Assembly (NCBI GenBank): GCA_963696675.1
Contig: CAVOLM010000033.1
Location: 4,280 to 68,279 of the forward strand
Direction of reading: 5' to 3'
Length of the DNA: 64,000 nt
Source: DATBVX01 sp963696675
GTDB taxonomy: Bacteria > Pseudomonadota > Gammaproteobacteria > Steroidobacterales > Steroidobacteraceae
Shown here: positions 1 to 8,142 of the stretch, piece after piece
How positions within the stretch are numbered: position 1 is the stretch's first letter
How the letters are laid out: each line of letters opens with the position of its first letter
Translations under genes and position numbers: made by a program
The notes under the pieces: generated by a model
Database searches by the model: none
Told to the model about the DNA's origin: nothing
What the model saw: only the letters and a program-made list of their open reading frames with translations

Positions 1-1628
1 AGGTTTTGGTTGATGATCGCCGACAGGGGATCGAGCTCCACGGCTCGCTCCGCATAGCCGAGCGCCTCGTCATCTCGACTGAGCCTGGCCAGCATGCCAC
101 TGAAACTGCTGTAAGCAGCAGCGTAGTTCGGATTCAAGGCGATCGCGCGTCGGTACATCGTCTCGGCGCGATCGACCTGTTCTCTGCTGTCGGCGATGCT
201 CGCAGAGGACGCCCATGCTTCCGCCAGGTTCGGGTCGAGCTTCAGGGCCGTCGCGACGGCTTGCTCGGCCTTGGTCAGAGCGGTGGCCCGCGGCACGCCG
301 CTGTAGCCGACCTGCAATTGCAGCGTGTCCGACAGACCCACGTAGGCAAGCGCGAACTTGGGATCAAACTCGATCGCCTTCCGGAAGAACTTCTCAGCGT
401 CCGCGAGCGCTGCGCTCGTGCGCTTGGCCATGCGCTGCCTGCCAAGCTGGTAGGCCTCCCAGGCATCGAGGCTCTGCGTCGGAATGGCATTGGTGCTCTG
501 GCGCTCGATCGGTGTCAGCGTGGTTTTCAGCGCAGCCGCAATGGCCGTGGCGACTTCGCTCTGGATGGTAAATATGTTAGCGGCAGTCAGTTCGCGATCG
601 TAGCTCTCGGCCCAGAGGTGCGTGTCGGTCGCCGCGTCGATGAGTTGAACCGTGACGCGCACTCGATCACCCGCACGTTGTACGCCGCCTTCGAGCACTC
701 TCATCACGCCGAGTTTCTCGCCGATCTCCCGTGTTGTGAGCTGGGTCTTCCGGAATTGCTCGACGGAGCTACGGGCGATAACCTTCATCGCGCCAACCTT
801 GGTGAGCTGCGTCAGGATGTCGTCGTGGATGCCATCGACGAAGAAGGCGTCGTCCTCCTGCCGGCTGCGGTTCTCGAACGGAAGAACAGCGATCGAGGGG
901 CGAGACTCGGCGGTCGTTGCTGCAGGCACTGGCGGGGTGCGCTGCATCGTCGTGGCCGGCGACCCCTCAATCGCGCGCTCGTAGTGCCAGAAGATCCAGC
1001 CGCCCAGAACCAAGAGCAGAACAATAATGGCGAGTCTGGCGGTACTCCAACGCCGCGTGCCGCGATACCAGAGCCACGGCCAGTGTCGCCAGTCAATTCG
1101 CGCTGCGACCGACTCCGTAACCTCATAACAGGCGACGGGCTCAACGATGTTCTTGACTTGGTGCACGCCGGCGTCAATGAAACGCGCGGCAATCTTGAGA
1201 TGGACCTGGTCATAGACCGGCCGAGAAATCAGCACGCCGCCCGGTCTTGCCAGTGACTGCAGCCGTGCGGCGACATTCACGGTATCACCGAACGCAGAGC
1301 CTTTTTCCTCGATGACATCGCCCAGGTTCACACCGATGCGCAGACGCATCTGACGTGCGAGCGGGAGCGATGAGTTCTCCGCTTCGGTGCGCTGCTGGAT
1401 CGACTGCGCGCACAGCACCGCGTTCACGGCGCTCGGGAACTCGGCCATGAGACTATCGCCGACGCTGCCGAACTCGTGCCCGTCAAATTCTTTGACGAGC
1501 TCATCGAAAATCGCACGACGGATATTGAGAGCCGCGAGTGTTCCCCCCTCGTCTACGCCCATCAGCCGGCTGTACTCGACGACATCCGCGGCCAGAATCG
1601 CAGCGATTTTTCGGCTGTCTTTGACCAT
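1..1628 (-). CDS. Class III nucleotide cyclase-like / TolB-like / TPR protein (3' end beyond window)
   Basis: The open frame runs from an ATG at 1628 to the left edge, giving 542 visible residues. Residues 8-135 form a class III adenylate/guanylate cyclase homology domain with metal Asp15 and Asp58 and the NVAAR signature (Asn118, Arg122). One membrane segment follows at about 198-214, then a TolB-like domain (246-370, SIAVLPFENRS), then TPR repeats from about 389 onward. This is a known bacterial architecture, usually read as an inner-membrane signalling protein with cytoplasmic cyclase and periplasmic TolB/TPR parts. The substrate-selecting Lys and Asp of adenylate cyclases are replaced here (Gly54 in GSVGD, Ser111 before FGDTVN), so cAMP synthesis is doubtful. 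The C-terminus is not in the window. Confidence 0.88.
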   Translation of the reverse strand, partial: MVKDSRKIAAILAADVVEYSRLMGVDEGGTLAALNIRRAIFDELVKEFDGHEFGSVGDSLMAEFPSAVNAVLCAQSIQQRTEAENSSLPLARQMRLRIGVNLGDVIEEKGSAFGDTVNVAARLQSLARPGGVLISRPVYDQVHLKIAARFIDAGVHQVKNIVEPVACYEVTESVAARIDWRHWPWLWYRGTRRWSTARLAIIVLLLVLGGWIFWHYERAIEGSPATTMQRTPPVPAATTAESRPSIAVLPFENRSRQEDDAFFVDGIHDDILTQLTKVGAMKVIARSSVEQFRKTQLTTREIGEKLGVMRVLEGGVQRAGDRVRVTVQLIDAATDTHLWAESYDRELTAANIFTIQSEVATAIAAALKTTLTPIERQSTNAIPTQSLDAWEAYQLGRQRMAKRTSAALADAEKFFRKAIEFDPKFALAYVGLSDTLQLQVGYSGVPRATALTKAEQAVATALKLDPNLAEAWASSASIADSREQVDRAETMYRRAIALNPNYAAAYSSFSGMLARLSRDDEALGYAERAVELDPLSAIINQN

Positions 1629-2041
1629 GGCACTCGGCCCTTCCCACCCGAGTATAGGCCTCTGTGTTGGGTGGGGGCGGTCGTTGCGCGCGTCTGTCAA
1701 ATCCGACGCACGCCGACACTACGACGGGCGCGCCTTCGCGCGAGCATTGTCACTCGTCGACGCGGGCACCACGCAGCGAAGTATCGAGCAAACAACGGCT
1801 CAACTGCCTGAAACCGTCGGTACTTGTGGCGGTACTTCAATGACGCCGAGTCGAGACTCGACGTCCGCTCAGCTAGTTGCGCCGCCTATTGCTGTCAATC
1901 AGGAAGAAGGCAATCACTGAACTTGGCAAAACAATTGCGCGTCAACTTGTGAATCGCGGCCGGTATTCCGAGTCCCCTGTCGGCTACGCATCGGAAGCGC
2001 CCACACCGCAATTCGCTCGGTCGGCACGTCGTAGGACGGTG
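1629..2041. other. Gene-free gap upstream of the cyclase gene
   Basis: About 410 bases lie between the start of the cyclase gene and the end of the next minus-strand gene. The open frames crossing it have no recognisable protein character. Its only clear content is one copy of an imperfect repeat (1772-1925). The stretch nearest 1628 must hold the cyclase gene's promoter, but I see no convincing -35/-10 pair. Confidence 0.5.
1772..1925. repeat. Imperfect direct repeat, copy 1
   Basis: This stretch matches 4795-4935 in the same orientation, with scattered substitutions and one short gap. Shared blocks include CTGAAAC, GGTACT, GACGGTAC-like sequence, GTAGTTGCGCC-like sequence and CCTATTGCTGT. 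It starts about 150-180 bases upstream of the cyclase start codon. Copy 2 sits at a similar distance upstream of another minus-strand gene. It could be a duplicated upstream region or a decayed mobile repeat. No transposase gene is visible. Confidence 0.6.
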
Positions 2042-2593
2042 CTAGGGAGGGCAAAGCAGAATAGCGAGCGAGGCCGCGTCAGTCTGCGGCGCGAGGAGTT
2101 GCCACCGGCTCGTGGTGTCGGGCGTACGAGTTGTCCCATCGCTTGCGGTGTAGATGCTCCGCTCCCGGTACATCCGACCGGGACAGTCCAATTGGTACAG
2201 AATTCGCGCGCGAGGCTGAATTTCTACGTCATTTGCGATTTCCTCCGAGGAAATGACGGCGATCATCTCATCTCGGCTGAGCTCCTTGATTCGCCCGTAA
2301 GGGGGAACGTAATTCGCGGCAACCTTGCGTTCAACCCGGTCAATGAGGTCCTTGCCCATCGCTCTGCGCGCCGCCTCGATTTCCTTCGCGCTCAGCTTCA
2401 TTGTCCACACTAGGACGTACCCTGTCTGAACGTGCTTGATCTGACTGCGCTCATAAAACAATTCCATTTGGTCGGAGCTGACTTTCGTAAGACCGTATAG
2501 CTTCCAATCGAGTGGTTTGGTCTGCGCTCGCAGACCAAACGTGCCTGCGCCGATCGCGAGACCCGCGACAAGCCACAGAGGAAATGCGCGCAT
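2042..2593 (-). CDS. Exported protein resembling surface-adhesin E-like family
   Basis: I chose the ATG at 2593 rather than an upstream one because it places a signal peptide (MRAFPLWLVAG, cleavage near LRAQ) at the N-terminus. The mature part, about 160 residues, starts with a W-x-L-Y motif and contains alternating polar/hydrophobic stretches, two cysteines (one in LDCPG, one in LLCPP) and a C-terminal SRWQLLAP. This layout is common in small periplasmic or surface proteins annotated as surface-adhesin protein E-like. Function is unknown. It stands alone between two gene-free gaps. Confidence 0.72.
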   Translation of the reverse strand: MRAFPLWLVAGLAIGAGTFGLRAQTKPLDWKLYGLTKVSSDQMELFYERSQIKHVQTGYVLVWTMKLSAKEIEAARRAMGKDLIDRVERKVAANYVPPYGRIKELSRDEMIAVISSEEIANDVEIQPRARILYQLDCPGRMYRERSIYTASDGTTRTPDTTSRWQLLAPQTDAASLAILLCPP

Positions 2594-3104
2594 GGCTCTT
2601 GCTACTTGACGATCACGCACGGCCGTCGCTGGCACTCATACCGCAGGGATTGCTGTTAAAGCAGTCTTGTCGGATGACAGTTCTCACGGTACATCGTACG
2701 CACATGAAGTTCACGCTGCCTTCTCTTGGCCGTCCCCCGTGTCCCCAAGGCCAGCCACGCAGCGCGCCGCGGGCCTTCAGGGAATCTCTGACAGATGGCA
2801 ATGGTCAAGTGGAACCGAGCATGGGCGAGCATGCTCGCATCATCGCGGACAGAACCGCGTGACGCTCGCCGCGTTTCGTTTGCGTTCGTGGAGATTCCCG
2901 CGATTCGAGCCTGGGTGGACAACGACTACCTCATCGGACGTGAAAAATCAGTAAAACCTGCAATGCCTGAAGGCCGGGCTCAAAAAATGGGACAGGAGCC
3001 CGAAGCCCGATCATTTGGCGAGATCCCTGTCACACCACTCGCCACCGCCTCGCAGGAAAACTACGGCAATGTGCGATGGCGTCAGAGATTTGACGGGTGT
3101 GGTG
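2594..3104. other. Gene-free gap with one stem-loop
   Basis: About 510 bases separate the exported protein gene from the small lipoprotein gene. Open frames here have unnatural composition or are in-frame upstream extensions of the collagen-like gene. A 7-bp inverted repeat (2975-2981 with 2996-3002, CGGGCTC/GAGCCCG) with a 14-base A-rich loop is the only structure I can point to. Confidence 0.5.
2975..3002. repeat. Short stem-loop (7-bp stem, 14-base loop)
   Basis: CGGGCTC at 2975-2981 pairs with GAGCCCG at 2996-3002. The loop contains AAAAAATGGGACAG. The GGGACAG core resembles short repeats that accompany REP-type transposases, but that resemblance is from memory. It could equally be a chance hairpin about 100 bases upstream of the lipoprotein start. 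Confidence 0.3.
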
Positions 3105-3248
3105 ATGTGGCGTTCGGCAGTTTTGATTTTGGCAACAGTGCTGCTGTTTGCGTGCAGTGGCGGCAACTCGTCTCGTGCCAACAATCCCCCGGCGCCGCAG
3201 AGCTTGGTCTGGGACCAGACCGATTGGGAGGCAGGGACATGGCAATGA
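3105..3248 (+). CDS. Small lipoprotein (47 aa)
   Basis: The 47-residue product has a textbook lipoprotein signal: MWRSAVLILATVLLFAC with the lipobox cysteine at 17, then a low-complexity SGGNSS stretch. The C-terminus carries the aromatic/acidic pattern LVWDQTDWEAGTWQ. Small lipoproteins ending in W-D-x-x-x-W tails recur in Proteobacteria, without known function. Its stop overlaps the start of the collagen-like gene by ten bases (3239-3248), so translation of the two is probably coupled. The ATG at 3105 is chosen because it begins the signal peptide; upstream starts would give an unnatural N-terminus. Confidence 0.6.
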   Translation: MWRSAVLILATVLLFACSGGNSSRANNPPAPQSLVWDQTDWEAGTWQ

Positions 3249-4126
3249 CACGCGTTCTGCTCGCTTCGTTGATTCTGATGTCGACATGGTCAATCGGCAT
3301 CCATGCGGCAGACCATGCGTCGGTCCCTCACACATTTCAGACAGGCACGCCCGCGCGCGCCAATGAAGTCAACGCCAACTTTGAGTCCGTCAAGACCACC
3401 GTCAACGCGAATGCGGATTCGCTCGAACAAACACAGTCAGACCTAAGCACACTTCGCGGACGCGTTGACGCGATTCAGCCCGTGCCCGGGCCGCAAGGCC
3501 CACCTGGACCGCAAGGAACGCAAGGATCGCAGGGTATTCAGGGCCCACCGGGGCCCACAGGCGTGCAGGGGCCGCAAGGTGTTGATGGCCCGCAGGGCCC
3601 GGCCGGTCCGCAGGGACCGTCAAGCCCGGTCCTTGTCGTTATGGGCGCAAACGGCGTCGAAGTGGGGCGCGCAATGTACGTAGGTCCGGCCGACGGCAGC
3701 GTACAAAGCGGCAACTACGTCATCACGTGGGTGAATACAGGTTCAGCGTGGGCACCAATCATCGCATACCGCTCTCGACTCGGTTGGTGGCCGAGCCTGA
3801 GTCTCTACTTTGACCAAGTTAACTGCGCGGGCAATGCGTATCGCTTGATTGGTCCGTCCAGCTATGTAGTCGATTTTGTCGATCAGATTGTGCCGCTGCA
3901 GGACGTCGCAGTGCTACCAGATGGTCGCACCGTTACGCGCGTCAATCGCTCAACGACCATGCCGGGGGCTTTGATGCAATCCCGCATGGAAATGGTACCG
4001 GGCAATAACGGACTTCAGACCACGTGTTACCCGCTTTCGTCCGGCGCTCCCGACTTGGTATGGCCGATGGTGTCGATCGCCACGCTCCCCGTGACGACTG
4101 CTCCGTATCGAGTAGAGATGCATTGA
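3239..4126 (+). CDS. Exported protein with collagen-like Gly-X-Y repeat
   Basis: The product is 295 residues. Residues 1-23 are a signal peptide (cleavage near GIHAA). Residues 30-80 are a polar, heptad-like stalk (NANFESVKTTV, SLEQTQSDLSTLRGRV). Residues 84-126 hold about 14 uninterrupted Gly-X-Y triplets rich in Pro and Gln. A C-terminal domain of about 165 residues with two cysteines (VNCAG, TTCYP) follows. Stalk, collagen rod and globular head suggest a trimeric surface or secreted fibre. The ATG at 3239 is chosen over frames open from 2795 because it starts the signal peptide. It probably forms a transcription unit with the overlapping 47-aa lipoprotein. Confidence 0.82.
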   Translation: MAMTRVLLASLILMSTWSIGIHAADHASVPHTFQTGTPARANEVNANFESVKTTVNANADSLEQTQSDLSTLRGRVDAIQPVPGPQGPPGPQGTQGSQGIQGPPGPTGVQGPQGVDGPQGPAGPQGPSSPVLVVMGANGVEVGRAMYVGPADGSVQSGNYVITWVNTGSAWAPIIAYRSRLGWWPSLSLYFDQVNCAGNAYRLIGPSSYVVDFVDQIVPLQDVAVLPDGRTVTRVNRSTTMPGALMQSRMEMVPGNNGLQTTCYPLSSGAPDLVWPMVSIATLPVTTAPYRVEMH

Positions 4127-4431
4127 ACTAGACTTCACTGGGCACGCCGGATCCCCTCGCAGCGTCACGAGTGCTCCAAACGCCATCATCCGTGGCGGAC
4201 ACTCGTGTCTCGTCGCCGCGCGAAGGCAATGAGACTCCATGAATCAATGCAGCGCTTATCTGTAGCAAGTGACGACGTATCTGCGCGACTTACAAGAGTA
4301 TTGATAGGAGTCACGTGACCTGTACCGCCAGATGTACTGCCAACACGACAACGTGAGCCTCGCTAGGGCAAGAGACACGGTGTCTATGCAGCCGAGCGAT
4401 TGAGATCGTGCCAATCGAGGAGGATGCCTCC
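4127..4431. other. Gap between convergent genes
   Basis: About 305 bases lie between the collagen-like gene and a converging small gene. The only structure I see is a nested hairpin at 4166-4207. No open frame has protein-like composition. Confidence 0.45.
4166..4207. terminator. Nested hairpin downstream of the collagen-like gene
   Basis: CACGAGTG (4166-4173) pairs with CACTCGTG (4200-4207), and inside it CGCCA (4181-4185) pairs with TGGCG (4193-4197). It lies 40 bases past the collagen-like stop, between convergent genes, where a bidirectional terminator would be expected. There is no U-tract, so intrinsic termination is uncertain. Confidence 0.3.
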
Positions 4432-4614
4432 TCATTGCTCGTCAGATTGCTTTACGCAGGTAAAGGTCGCCCGACCGGACGTGCCCGCTTCGTGCTTCCA
4501 TTGCTGTCCCGCCGCGGCGCACTCGCTCTGAGAATCGAAGCCCGAAATGTTTGCAACAGGCGGTGCCTGATTGGGCGTTGTGCTGAGCGTCAAGATCAAG
4601 ACCCAAGTCTCCAT
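4432..4614 (-). CDS. Small hypothetical protein (60 aa)
   Basis: The product begins METWVLILTLSTT, a short hydrophobic start, followed by a stretch with the pattern I-x-G-F-x-S-x-x-x-C-x-x-A-G-x-x-W and an ending with x-F-T-C-V. Small proteins with two cysteines and a GF-S-C-AG-W core are frequent in proteobacterial accessory regions, often near phage-derived or mobile DNA. Function is unknown. The ATG at 4614 is preferred to one nine codons upstream because it starts the hydrophobic segment. Copy 2 of the direct repeat begins about 180 bases upstream. Confidence 0.55.
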   Translation of the reverse strand: METWVLILTLSTTPNQAPPVANISGFDSQSECAAAGQQWKHEAGTSGRATFTCVKQSDEQ

Positions 4615-4794
4615 TCCCGGATCCTCCACTAACGGGCTCACGATCTGTGGGGCGCACTGTATCGCCCCGCGCTGGGCGACTCCTGTGACCGGTTCCGCAT
4701 CTCCTCAACGCATCCTGGCTCTCGCCGAACGGAATTGTTGCGGTTGACTTCAATTAGCGACGCCACATTGGACCTGGCCACGGCGGGTATAAGC

Positions 4795-4935
4795 CGCAAA
4801 GCGAAGGGCGGCTCGATTGTCTGAAACTGTGGGTACTGGTGACGGTACCTAAGCACGCCCAGTCGCAGTTAGATGGTGGCTCAGGTAGTTGCGCCACCTA
4901 TTGCTGTTAATTGAGAAAAAGACAACCCACGACCA
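4795..4935. repeat. Imperfect direct repeat, copy 2
   Basis: This is the second copy of the repeat at 1772-1925, in the same orientation. Strongest agreement is in the blocks starting CTGAAAC (about 4822) and CCTATTGCTGT (about 4896). The open frame that crosses copy 1 on the plus strand is interrupted here, so the conservation is not obviously of a protein. Confidence 0.6.
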
Positions 4936-5463
4936 AGGTTCAAATCGGGGGCTCAATTCGCAAATTTCCGCAGACGCCGCCGACTAGTTCGCGCTGCATG
5001 AACATGCATTCCCAGATGAGGAAGACCTCAAAGGACCACCAGGATGCCGTGGAACCGCCTTGGGCCTTCCCGCAACTACCAATTGCCCGCATCCATCGCC
5101 GGTGGCCGATCGACGTCCACCAACACTCTTGCGAGATCAGACCAAGTAGCCGCTGATTCCTTTGAAGAACCAATTGCCGTTCACGTGGATAGGGGAACCG
5201 AGAGTCGTTATGTGGTTTGTACTCGCAGTTTTGTTATCCCGCGGCTAACGCAGTCTAATGGCGCAGAACTTTATGTGTTGATATGCGCCTTTCTCCACGA
5301 GGGGACATCCGACATTCAGACGCAACGAAACGCCAAGTATGCTCGTCTTCATGACGTCATCTATCTAACCGACTCAGCCTCCATCCAGCGGCGACTGAAC
5401 TAAATACCGTTTATCCGTACTATCCGCGCGTCTTCAGCAGAGCAACTGGGTCTTTGAGCTGGC
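4936..5463. other. Gene-free gap
   Basis: About 530 bases have no supported gene. The plus-strand frame ending at 5403 and the minus-strand frame at 4940-5173 lack a ribosome-binding site, compositional bias or recognisable motifs. Base composition is noticeably less GC-rich than the flanking conserved genes, which fits old, decayed or horizontally acquired DNA. Confidence 0.45.
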
Positions 5464-5781
5464 CTACTTCGGGACCGGGCGCTTGAACATCCCGTCGATT
5501 TTCTCGTTGGTCGCGTCGCAACACGACTGGCTGGCCTGTGCAGCGGCCAATGCCTGATTCGCCGTGCTTTGCGCACCGCTCGCCGCCTGATTGGCGGACC
5601 GAGCCGCGCTGTTCGCACTATCGGCCGTAGAACGTGCCGCCGCCAGCTCGGACTGGAGCTTACTGACCTGCGACTTCAGATTGTCGATCTCCGCCTGCAG
5701 TGGCCTCAGATCCGCACACGCCACAAGACCAGCCACGACGACTGCGGCAGCGGCCACCTTCACAACGATCGCGCACTTCAT
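5464..5781 (-). CDS. Alanine-zipper lipoprotein, Lpp-like
   Basis: The product is 105 residues. A lipoprotein signal (MKCAIVVKVAAAAVVVAGLVAC) is followed by a short linker and a long coiled coil (AEIDNLKSQVSKLQSELAAA) that turns into an alanine zipper with Ala at heptad positions. This is the arrangement of Lpp/OprI outer-membrane lipoproteins, which trimerise and may bind peptidoglycan through a C-terminal lysine. Here the C-terminus is MFKRPVPK, ending in Lys, and a CC pair lies about 20 residues before it, which is unusual. GGAG sits six bases upstream of the ATG at 5781 and fixes the start. Confidence 0.8.
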   Translation of the reverse strand: MKCAIVVKVAAAAVVVAGLVACADLRPLQAEIDNLKSQVSKLQSELAAARSTADSANSAARSANQAASGAQSTANQALAAAQASQSCCDATNEKIDGMFKRPVPK

Positions 5782-6222
5782 GCACATCTCCATTCTGGTT
5801 TGTTCGTTCGGGAAGTCCCTGAAACGATGCGTGAGCGGAGCGCAAGCGACGTGCCGCCTTTCGCAGCAGCGCGACTGCATCAAATTTGACACGCAATTGC
5901 AACTCGCGTGTCTGTCGGTCGCGACAGTTGCCTACACACTGCTGACGCAAAGGGTGTCACTGTGGACCCACGCAGGACGTACCACAGTGCACCGTTACAA
6001 GCTCGTCGTCGAAAGAAGTCTGTTCGGCAGGTCGCAGACTGCGAATTTCAATATCGACGCGATGGTGGAAAGAGGAAATCACGAGAGCTGTCAACTGCGC
6101 CGTAGCGGTGATTGCAGCCAGTTCCTTTATGGCGCTCGATTCGTTTCGCGCGCATGGCGTTTGAAGTTACTATCTGCCTGGTTCGCGCGTCTGCCGACGA
6201 TAACAATAGAGGAGAGCGTCAG
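5782..6222. other. Intergenic region between divergent genes
   Basis: About 440 bases separate the lpp-like gene (minus) from the SnoaL-like gene (plus). It must contain promoters for both, but I cannot assign convincing -35/-10 pairs. Open frames here are extensions of the neighbouring genes or antisense shadows. Confidence 0.45.
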
Positions 6223-6789
6223 ATGCTTGATTCCCTACACGCCCCGCTCAGGGGTAAGACCTTCGGCCACTTCCTTCTCATTCTGCCGCTTGCACTCATC
6301 CTGGCTGCGTCGACACAGCCGTCGCTCGCCGAGGACGCGGCGGCGACGTTGACAACGCTGCTCGATCGAGCGCAGATCGAGGACATGCTGGTCGACTACT
6401 ACGGGCAACTCGGCGCGGGTCGCCACGACTTCGGCGCCTTCTACGTCGAAGACGGCGTACTCAATGTGAATGGCCTGGTCGCGCAAGGCCGGCAAGGCAT
6501 CGAGGATCTCTACAAGAAGCTCGCGGAAGGATCGCCGCGCCGGCCGGGAACGTTCCGCATGCTGCTCACCAATCCCAAGATCGTCGTCAACGGCGACACG
6601 GCAACCGCAGATGTCATATGGACGGGCGTTAATTCCGAATCGGTGACGGCGCCGCCGCAGTTCATCGAGCAGGGCCGCGAGCACGACGAGCTCGTCAAGC
6701 GCCATGGACGTTGGTACTTCAAGCGCCGCGTCATCACGAGCGACGGCGGCTTGCCCGCGATGTTCCAGAAGACGCAAGAATCGCAGTAG
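6223..6789 (+). CDS. Exported SnoaL/NTF2-like protein
   Basis: The product is 188 residues from the ATG at 6223, which has AGAGGAG about eight bases upstream. A signal peptide (hydrophobic stretch FLLILPLALILAAS, cleavage near SLAED) precedes an NTF2/SnoaL fold. That fold begins LLDRAQIEDMLVDYYGQLGAGR, runs through DGVLNVNGLVAQGRQGIEDLYKKL, and ends in the typical RWYFKRR strand. Such proteins bind or transform small hydrophobic substrates; the substrate here is unknown. The neighbouring MFS permease and molybdenum dehydrogenase hint at a catabolic set, which is inference. Confidence 0.75.
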   Translation: MLDSLHAPLRGKTFGHFLLILPLALILAASTQPSLAEDAAATLTTLLDRAQIEDMLVDYYGQLGAGRHDFGAFYVEDGVLNVNGLVAQGRQGIEDLYKKLAEGSPRRPGTFRMLLTNPKIVVNGDTATADVIWTGVNSESVTAPPQFIEQGREHDELVKRHGRWYFKRRVITSDGGLPAMFQKTQESQ

Positions 6790-6829
6790 CGGCGTCCTAG
6801 GGGTGTTTCGGTGAAACCGCGCCCACCTC

Positions 6830-8003
6830 TCACTGGCGCCGTTTCTCTAAGCAGCAGCCCCAGCGCGCCCGCGATCGCGGCTGCCGCGGCGGCGATCGCG
6901 AGAGGTGCAGCGAGCGTACTTCGATCGGCGAGCCAGCCGGCCACGACCGGCGTGGCGACGCCGCCTCCGATTTCCCCGACGCACACGATGAGGCCCATCG
7001 CCGTCGCCGCATGACGCCGCGAAATGGTTTCGCCCGGGATGATGCCCATGAAGAGCGGGAAAACGCCCGCGCTCAGCATGCCGCCGAACATGATCGCCGC
7101 GAGCAGCGTCGGTGGGCCGTGGAAATACAGCGCCGCCAATGGCGCAAGCATCGCCGCAAAGGAAAACACCACCGTGGCGGGCTTGCGCCCGATCCGATCA
7201 GAGAGTGCCGGCACGAGGAACGCGAACGGTCCCGCCATCCCGGCCACGCTCATGACCCAGCTCATCAGCGTCGTGGAGTAACCGCGCATGCTCGTGAGAT
7301 AAAGCGGCAGGAACGCCAGCAAGACGACGACGTGGCCGATCATGCAGATGCTGATAAGGCAGCAGAGCCAGATGTTGCGCACGCGGAGCATCTGCCGCAG
7401 ATCGATACGCTCGTGCTTCGTCACGGGCCTGGAGTCCCGGGGCTCGCGCACCCAGAGCCAGATGGCGAGCCCGCACAGCAGGCCGGGGATGCCGGCGACG
7501 TAGAACGCGACTCGCCAATTGAACGCGTTCGCGAGAGCGACCAGCACGAGGGGTGCCAGGACTGCGCCCAGGAGCGTCCCGAAGAAGTTCTGCATGAAGC
7601 CGGCGTTGATGCCGCGCCGGTGCGGCGAGGATTCGGCTTGACGATCGCCAGGCACACCGGCAGTACAGGACCCTCGGCGGCGCCCATGATCATGCGCGCC
7701 ACGAGCAGCAGCAGAAAGTTCGGTGCCATACCGGAGAGGAATGAGCACGCGCAGAAGATGGCGATGAACGCTAACAGGAACGGCTTGCGCACACCCGCCG
7801 AATCGGACCAGCGTCCGATGAGCATAGGCGGACAGCGCCCAGGTGATCGAAAGCCCCGAGCTGAGCAACCCCACCTGCGTGTTGCTGAGCGCGAGATCCG
7901 GGACGATGAACGGCGTGAGAAAATTGAGCGCCGTGCGATCGAAGTAGGCGAAGCCGAACGTCATTCCGAGCAGCAGCACCAGACCGTTCTCGTACGAGAA
8001 CAA
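6830..8003 (-). CDS. MFS transporter, anion:cation symporter-like (frameshifted)
   Basis: Twelve-helix MFS permease starting MFSYENGLVLLLGM, with DRTALNFLTPFIV in helix 1 as in aromatic-acid/hexuronate symporters and SDRIGRKP in the second half. The frame breaks at about 7825 and about 7625. The segment between (LIGRWSDSAGVRKPFLLAF to AIVKPNP) is in another frame and fits exactly, so the breaks look like compensating indels. The open frame continues past 6830 antisense to the SnoaL gene, but one base shifted gives a TGA at 6830-6832 just after LLLRE, so a third indel probably hides the native stop. Expected length is about 390-400 residues. Confidence 0.8.
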
Positions 8004-8142
8004 GCCGCCGCGCGCGGGGGCTGAAGCGGAGTGCGGTGTCAGGGCATCCTCCTGCGTTGGCGCGCGAAATGTAACAGGTTCCGCCCGCCGGTACCCTCAG
8101 GAAGAATTTGGAGTCTTGTGTGCCCCAACGCTGGCAGCGAGC

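Noticed and set aside
6..1256. 416-aa plus-strand ORF at the left edge
   Set aside because: It is antisense to the cyclase/TPR gene, whose minus-strand frame has continuous domain homology.
4925..4955. GGTTCAAATC, which looks like a tRNA T-loop
   Set aside because: The flanking bases cannot form a T-stem, and there is no acceptor stem, D-arm or anticodon arm upstream.
5044..5403. 119-aa plus-strand ORF in the 4.9-5.5 kb gap
   Set aside because: No ribosome-binding site, no recognisable domain, and residue composition unlike a folded protein.
6510..6829. C-terminal extension of the MFS transporter antisense to the SnoaL gene
   Set aside because: The extension has no membrane or domain features, and a one-base shift gives a stop at 6830 right after the last helix.
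7011..8024. 337-aa Arg/Glu/His-rich plus-strand ORF
   Set aside because: Antisense shadow of the frameshifted MFS transporter.
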